Shown here: positions 34,105-37,582 of the stretch, one piece after another
Position numbering within the stretch: the first letter of the stretch is position 1
Layout of the letters: the number at the start of each line of letters is the position of its first letter
DNA from: Bacteroidota bacterium
GTDB taxonomy: Bacteria; Bacteroidota; Ignavibacteria; Ignavibacteriales; SURF-24
Direction of reading: 5' to 3'
DNA: 37,582 nt
Assembly (NCBI GenBank): GCA_030706145.1
Contig: JAUZPB010000035.1
Span: 1-37,582, forward strand
Made by a program: the position numbers and the translations under genes
The notes under the pieces: generated by a model
The model's database searches: none
What the model was told of the DNA's origin: nothing
What the model saw: only the letters and a program-made list of their open reading frames with translations

Positions 34105-35835
34105 ATGAGTTCATTGGATTGGATAATACTTATAGCATTTATAAGCTTTGTTGTAGTCTATGGCACATGGAAGACACGCGGGAAGAAAAACATACGAGAA
34201 TATCTGCTTACAAACCGAACCACCCCCTGGTATATTGTTACTCTTTCTATAATGGCAACACAGGCAAGCGCCATAACATTCTTATCAACACCCGGGCAAG
34301 CATATGTAGACGGGATGAGGTTTGTACAGTTTTATCTTGGACTACCAATAGCTATGATAATACTTTCGCAAACTGCAGTTCCCATATTTCACCGCATGAA
34401 TGTTTACACGGCATATGAATACCTGGAGCAGAGATTTGATCTTAAGAGCAGAATTTTAGGGAGCATTCTTTTCTTGATTCAGCGAGGGCTTGCAACGGGA
34501 TTTACAATACTTGCCCCATCGCTAATAATTTCTGTACTGCTTGGCTGGGACATAAGGCTTACAATTTTAACGATTGGATCACTCGTTGTTCTATACACAG
34601 CATCAGGGGGAACAGATGCTGTAAACAGGACGCATCTACTGCAAATGATAATTATTTTATGTGGTATGTTATCTGCATTCATTTTTATTTTTAAGGTACT
34701 TCCCCCGGACATAACATTTTTTGATGCTACGCGTGTAGCGGGGAAAATGGGAAAGCTAAATGCCATTACCTTCAATTTTGCCTGGAAGGACAGGTACAAT
34801 TTCTGGTCGGGGCTAATAGGCGGGACATTTCTTGCGCTCTCATATTTTGGAACGGACCAGTCACAGGTGCAGCGATATCTGGCAGGAAAGTCAATTGCAC
34901 AGAGCCGCATAGGGTTATTAGCAAATGGAATCGTAAAAATACCGATGCAGTTCAGCATTCTTTTTCTTGGAGCAATGGTCTTTGTATTTTACCAATTCGT
35001 TACTCCCCCACTGTTTTTTAATCCCGTTGAAAGGGAGAAAGTAAAGCTTAGCAGTTACGGAGATAAGTTCAGTAGCCTTGAGCAAAAATATGGAGAGCTA
35101 CACACAAAGAAGCAAAAAAAGCTCAGGGAAATGCTTACAGCACTAGATAATGGTAATGAAAATGAGATTGCAAGTGCTAAGAGATCGGTTGATGAAGTAA
35201 AGAAAGATGAGCTTGAAGTCAGGGAAAGTGCTATAGGTGTAATAAAGCAGGCAAATCCAAATGCAGATACAAGTGATACAAATTATATTTTTCTAAGTTT
35301 TGTAATCCACGTCTTACCTCCTGGTCTTATTGGGCTTGTGCTTGCATCAATTTTTTCTGCTTCCATGTCTTCAACCTCAGCTGAACTTAATGCTCTTGCA
35401 TCGACAACAGTAGTCGACATATATAAGCGGCTTATTAAGCCAAATGCAACAGAGAGACATTATTTAATATTATCAAGAATATTTACTGTCCTATGGGGCA
35501 CTTTTGCAATTTTATTTGCACTGTTTGCCAACAGACTTGGGTCATTAATAGAGGCAGTAAACATCTTGGGATCACTTTTTTATGGAACCATTCTTGGAAT
35601 ATTCTTAATTGCATTTTATATAAAGAGTCTTTCCGGCAGTGCTACATTCTATGCAGCAATTGCAGCAGAGATCATAGTAATTGCTTGTTTTTTATTTACA
35701 GATATTCCTTACTTGTGGTATAATGTAATTGGCTGTGCTATACTAATAATAATTGCATACCTGATAAATCCTTTTATTAAAAGCCTCGGAAGCAGCAGAG
35801 AAGAGAGAGGGCAAGGTAGAGATAATAAAGAATAA
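34105..35835 (+). CDS. Sodium:solute symporter (SSS family) with large charged insertion
   Basis: A 576-residue inner-membrane symporter of the SSS family (SGLT/PutP/NanT type, LeuT fold). Typical blocks are TNRTTPWYIVTLSIMATQASAITFLSTPG (TM2 region, about 36-64), TASGGTDAVNRTHLLQ (165-180), FGTDQSQVQRYLAGKS (248-263) and IFSASMSSTSAELNALASTT (416-435), where the S/T residues form the usual Na2 site. A charged, mostly helical stretch of about 90 residues (about 306-394) lies in the loop before that helix, far longer than in standard members; it should face the periplasm. The substrate is unknown. With the PIG-L deacetylase upstream, an amino sugar or related glycoside is a guess. It follows the small membrane protein by 38 bases. 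Confidence 0.88.
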   Translation: MSSLDWIILIAFISFVVVYGTWKTRGKKNIREYLLTNRTTPWYIVTLSIMATQASAITFLSTPGQAYVDGMRFVQFYLGLPIAMIILSQTAVPIFHRMNVYTAYEYLEQRFDLKSRILGSILFLIQRGLATGFTILAPSLIISVLLGWDIRLTILTIGSLVVLYTASGGTDAVNRTHLLQMIIILCGMLSAFIFIFKVLPPDITFFDATRVAGKMGKLNAITFNFAWKDRYNFWSGLIGGTFLALSYFGTDQSQVQRYLAGKSIAQSRIGLLANGIVKIPMQFSILFLGAMVFVFYQFVTPPLFFNPVEREKVKLSSYGDKFSSLEQKYGELHTKKQKKLREMLTALDNGNENEIASAKRSVDEVKKDELEVRESAIGVIKQANPNADTSDTNYIFLSFVIHVLPPGLIGLVLASIFSASMSSTSAELNALASTTVVDIYKRLIKPNATERHYLILSRIFTVLWGTFAILFALFANRLGSLIEAVNILGSLFYGTILGIFLIAFYIKSLSGSATFYAAIAAEIIVIACFLFTDIPYLWYNVIGCAILIIIAYLINPFIKSLGSSREERGQGRDNKE

Positions 35836-35896
35836 CTTTCATATTTTTGTAGTTTAGAAATATCACGCAAACCCATAGCTAAGAAAGTTTATTCTA

Positions 35897-37582
35897 ATGT
35901 CATTGCCCAACAATAAATTCCCAATAGATGAAGCATTGCCGCGCCTTAAGGCAGCGCTGCTTGAAAACAACATTTGCATACTAGTAGCTCCACCCGGAGC
36001 CGGAAAGACGACACGCGTACCGCCTGCCCTTATTGAGGAAGAGTGGCTTGGCAAGAAGAAGATAATCATGCTTGAGCCAAGGAGGATTGCCGCAAAAAGA
36101 TCAGCCGAATTTATGTCCTCTCAGATGGGAGAAAGATGTGGACAGACAATAGGATACCGCATTCGCAGTGAAGCATGCATAGGAGAAAAGACAAGAATAG
36201 AAGTTGTTACTGAAGGAATTCTTACGCGCATGCTGCAATCTGATGCTGAAATGCCAGAAACAGGGCTAATAATTTTTGACGAATTTCATGAAAGAAGCAT
36301 TCATGCAGATACAGGGCTAGCATTCATATTGGATGTACAGAAGAATATAAGGCCCGAAATAAAGGTCATTATCATGTCAGCTACGCCGGATACAGAAAAG
36401 CTGTTAAATCTTTTAGGAGAAGCTCCAATTATTGAATCCTCAGGCAGAGCTTATCCAGTTGAAACGCATTACCTCAAGCATAATAATGATAAAAGAGTTG
36501 AGATAAAAGTAGCAGAAGCAACTGTTTCAGCGTTAAAGAAGGAAGAAGGAGACATACTTGTTTTTCTTCCTGGAAAAGCAGAGATAAAAAGGACAAAAGA
36601 GATTTTGACAGATAGGCTTAATGAAAGTGAAGTAATTGTTCATGAACTTTATGGTGAAGCATCCCGAGAAGAACAAGATGCAGCATTATTACCTTCAAAG
36701 GGGGAAAGGCGAAAGGTAATACTTGCAACAAGTATAGCTGAGACAAGTCTTACGATAGATGGGGTCAGGATTGTAATAGATTCCGGCTTATCCCGCATTT
36801 CAAGCTTTGATATAAGGCGAGGGATGCCAGGACTTATGACTGTAGCTGTATCAAAAGCCTCAGCTGATCAAAGGCGAGGAAGAGCAGGGCGGCAAGCTCC
36901 TGGAGTCTGTTATAGGTTATGGACAAAAGAAGAAGAGGCACTTCATCCCACGCATACGCAGCCTGAGATACTGACTACTGATCTTGCTCAATTAGCTCTG
37001 GAGCTAGCGCAGTGGGGCACGCCAAAGGCAGAAGGGCTTTTGTTTATTGACAGACCACCTGCCGCAAATCTTGATCAGGCAAGTTCTGTACTTTTTATGC
37101 TTGGCGCTACTGATAAGCTGGGGAGGTTTACACAATTTGGGAAAAGGATGTGCCAGTTACCTGTACACCCGAGATTTTCTGCAATGATACTCCATGCAAA
37201 GGACATGGGCATTGGGTCGCAGGCTTGCTTTCTTGCAGCTCTACTTGAAGAAAGGTTTAGTTCACCGGCTTCAAAGGCTGAAAGCATTGATCTGAATGAA
37301 AAATGGTATTTATTACATAATCCTAATGGGGCAAAGGAGGCGGCTCTAAGTAAAAGGGTATTTCAGCAGGCTCGAAGGTTGCAAAAAATAGCAAAACTTA
37401 AAGAAGACATGCCCGATAATAGGCCTTTAGGCAAACTGCTCGCACTTGCATATCCTGAAAGGACAGCAAAAAAAGTCTCTGGCAGACAATATCAGCTTGC
37501 GCAAGGCACAGTAGCTTCACTTCCTGAAGGGAGTTTACTTTTAAGGGAAGAATTCCTGGCCATTGGAGATGTCGATGCAGCA
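35897..37582 (+). CDS. hrpB: ATP-dependent helicase HrpB, 5' part (runs off window)
   Basis: The first 562 codons of a DEAH-type RNA/DNA helicase, open to the window edge; HrpB is normally about 800-850 residues, so roughly a third is missing. Motif I is VAPPGAGKTT (30-39), motif Ia LEPRRIAAKR (59-68), motif II DEFHERS (128-134; DEFH instead of DEAH is typical of HrpB) and motif III MSATPD (160-165). The second RecA domain shows LATSIAETSLTIDGVRIVIDSG (motif V region) and motif VI QRRGRAGRQAPGVCYRLW. The biological role of HrpB is poorly known. The start is ATG at 35897 with a weak AAGAAAG upstream, 61 bases after the symporter stop, and it may be co-transcribed. Confidence 0.93.
   Translation, partial: MSLPNNKFPIDEALPRLKAALLENNICILVAPPGAGKTTRVPPALIEEEWLGKKKIIMLEPRRIAAKRSAEFMSSQMGERCGQTIGYRIRSEACIGEKTRIEVVTEGILTRMLQSDAEMPETGLIIFDEFHERSIHADTGLAFILDVQKNIRPEIKVIIMSATPDTEKLLNLLGEAPIIESSGRAYPVETHYLKHNNDKRVEIKVAEATVSALKKEEGDILVFLPGKAEIKRTKEILTDRLNESEVIVHELYGEASREEQDAALLPSKGERRKVILATSIAETSLTIDGVRIVIDSGLSRISSFDIRRGMPGLMTVAVSKASADQRRGRAGRQAPGVCYRLWTKEEEALHPTHTQPEILTTDLAQLALELAQWGTPKAEGLLFIDRPPAANLDQASSVLFMLGATDKLGRFTQFGKRMCQLPVHPRFSAMILHAKDMGIGSQACFLAALLEERFSSPASKAESIDLNEKWYLLHNPNGAKEAALSKRVFQQARRLQKIAKLKEDMPDNRPLGKLLALAYPERTAKKVSGRQYQLAQGTVASLPEGSLLLREEFLAIGDVDAA

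Noticed and set aside
34479-34958. 159-codon minus-strand frame inside the symporter gene
   Set aside because: Shadow of the conserved SSS reading frame; no homology or ribosome binding site.
1-37582. CRISPR arrays, insertion sequences, tRNA or rRNA genes, phage or defence modules
   Set aside because: No regularly spaced repeats, transposase motifs, terminal inverted repeats, cloverleaf sequences or known defence protein motifs were seen on reading both strands.

Overview
The window is AT-rich bacterial chromosome with no phage, transposon, CRISPR, tRNA or rRNA signals. The best guess for the source is a member of the Bacteroidota/Chlorobiota/Ignavibacteriota supergroup, and Ignavibacteria fits best. 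The evidence is a short RpoD-type sigma factor lacking region 1.1, many signal peptides ending in AQ, GQ or SQ, families typical of the group (DUF2911, a long PIG-L deacetylase with a ThuA-like C-terminus, a 7TMR-DISM kinase, a 6-bladed beta-propeller), and usable Shine-Dalgarno sequences before many genes, which argues against classical Bacteroidia. This is inference from protein families, not a phylogeny.

Bases 1-6260 are all on the minus strand: a secreted beta-propeller protein, a membrane cytochrome b561 fused to a molybdopterin oxidoreductase, an ABC-F ATPase whose second ATP site looks degenerate, and an RpoD-like sigma factor that starts at TTG. Bases 6783-9837 (plus) hold a secreted GH36 alpha-galactosidase and an alpha/beta hydrolase. 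Bases 9907-16624 (minus) hold a small uncharacterised protein, a secreted transglutaminase-like protein, a DinB-like protein, a LysE-type exporter, a lipoprotein and a P2-type cation ATPase. Bases 16892-21235 alternate strands: two secreted alpha/beta hydrolases, a membrane-associated flavodoxin/ferredoxin fusion (EFR1-like) and an AlkZ-like winged-helix protein. Bases 21352-27328 carry a 7TMR-DISM histidine kinase, a PAP2 phosphatase, an NRAMP-superfamily transporter with a non-canonical metal site, an NAD(P)-binding protein and an MscL channel with a C-terminal zinc ribbon.

From 27647 to the end everything is on the plus strand: a PhnB/VOC-like protein; nrfH-nrfA, a tight operon for respiratory ammonification of nitrite; a DUF2911 protein; a probable three-gene unit of secreted PIG-L deacetylase, tiny membrane protein and sodium:solute symporter; and the first 562 codons of the helicase hrpB, which runs off the window.

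The clearest metabolic theme is anaerobic respiration (NrfHA, perhaps with the Mo/cytochrome b fusion and EFR1 protein) in a heterotroph using galactosides. Most of the window is ordinary housekeeping and accessory sequence. I did not find a convincing entirely new system. The items most worth a second look are the deacetylase/small-protein/symporter cluster, the variant metal sites of the NRAMP-like and P-type transporters, the degenerate second site of the ABC-F protein, an orphan terminator between two opposite-strand genes, and several long perfect hairpins at gene ends.
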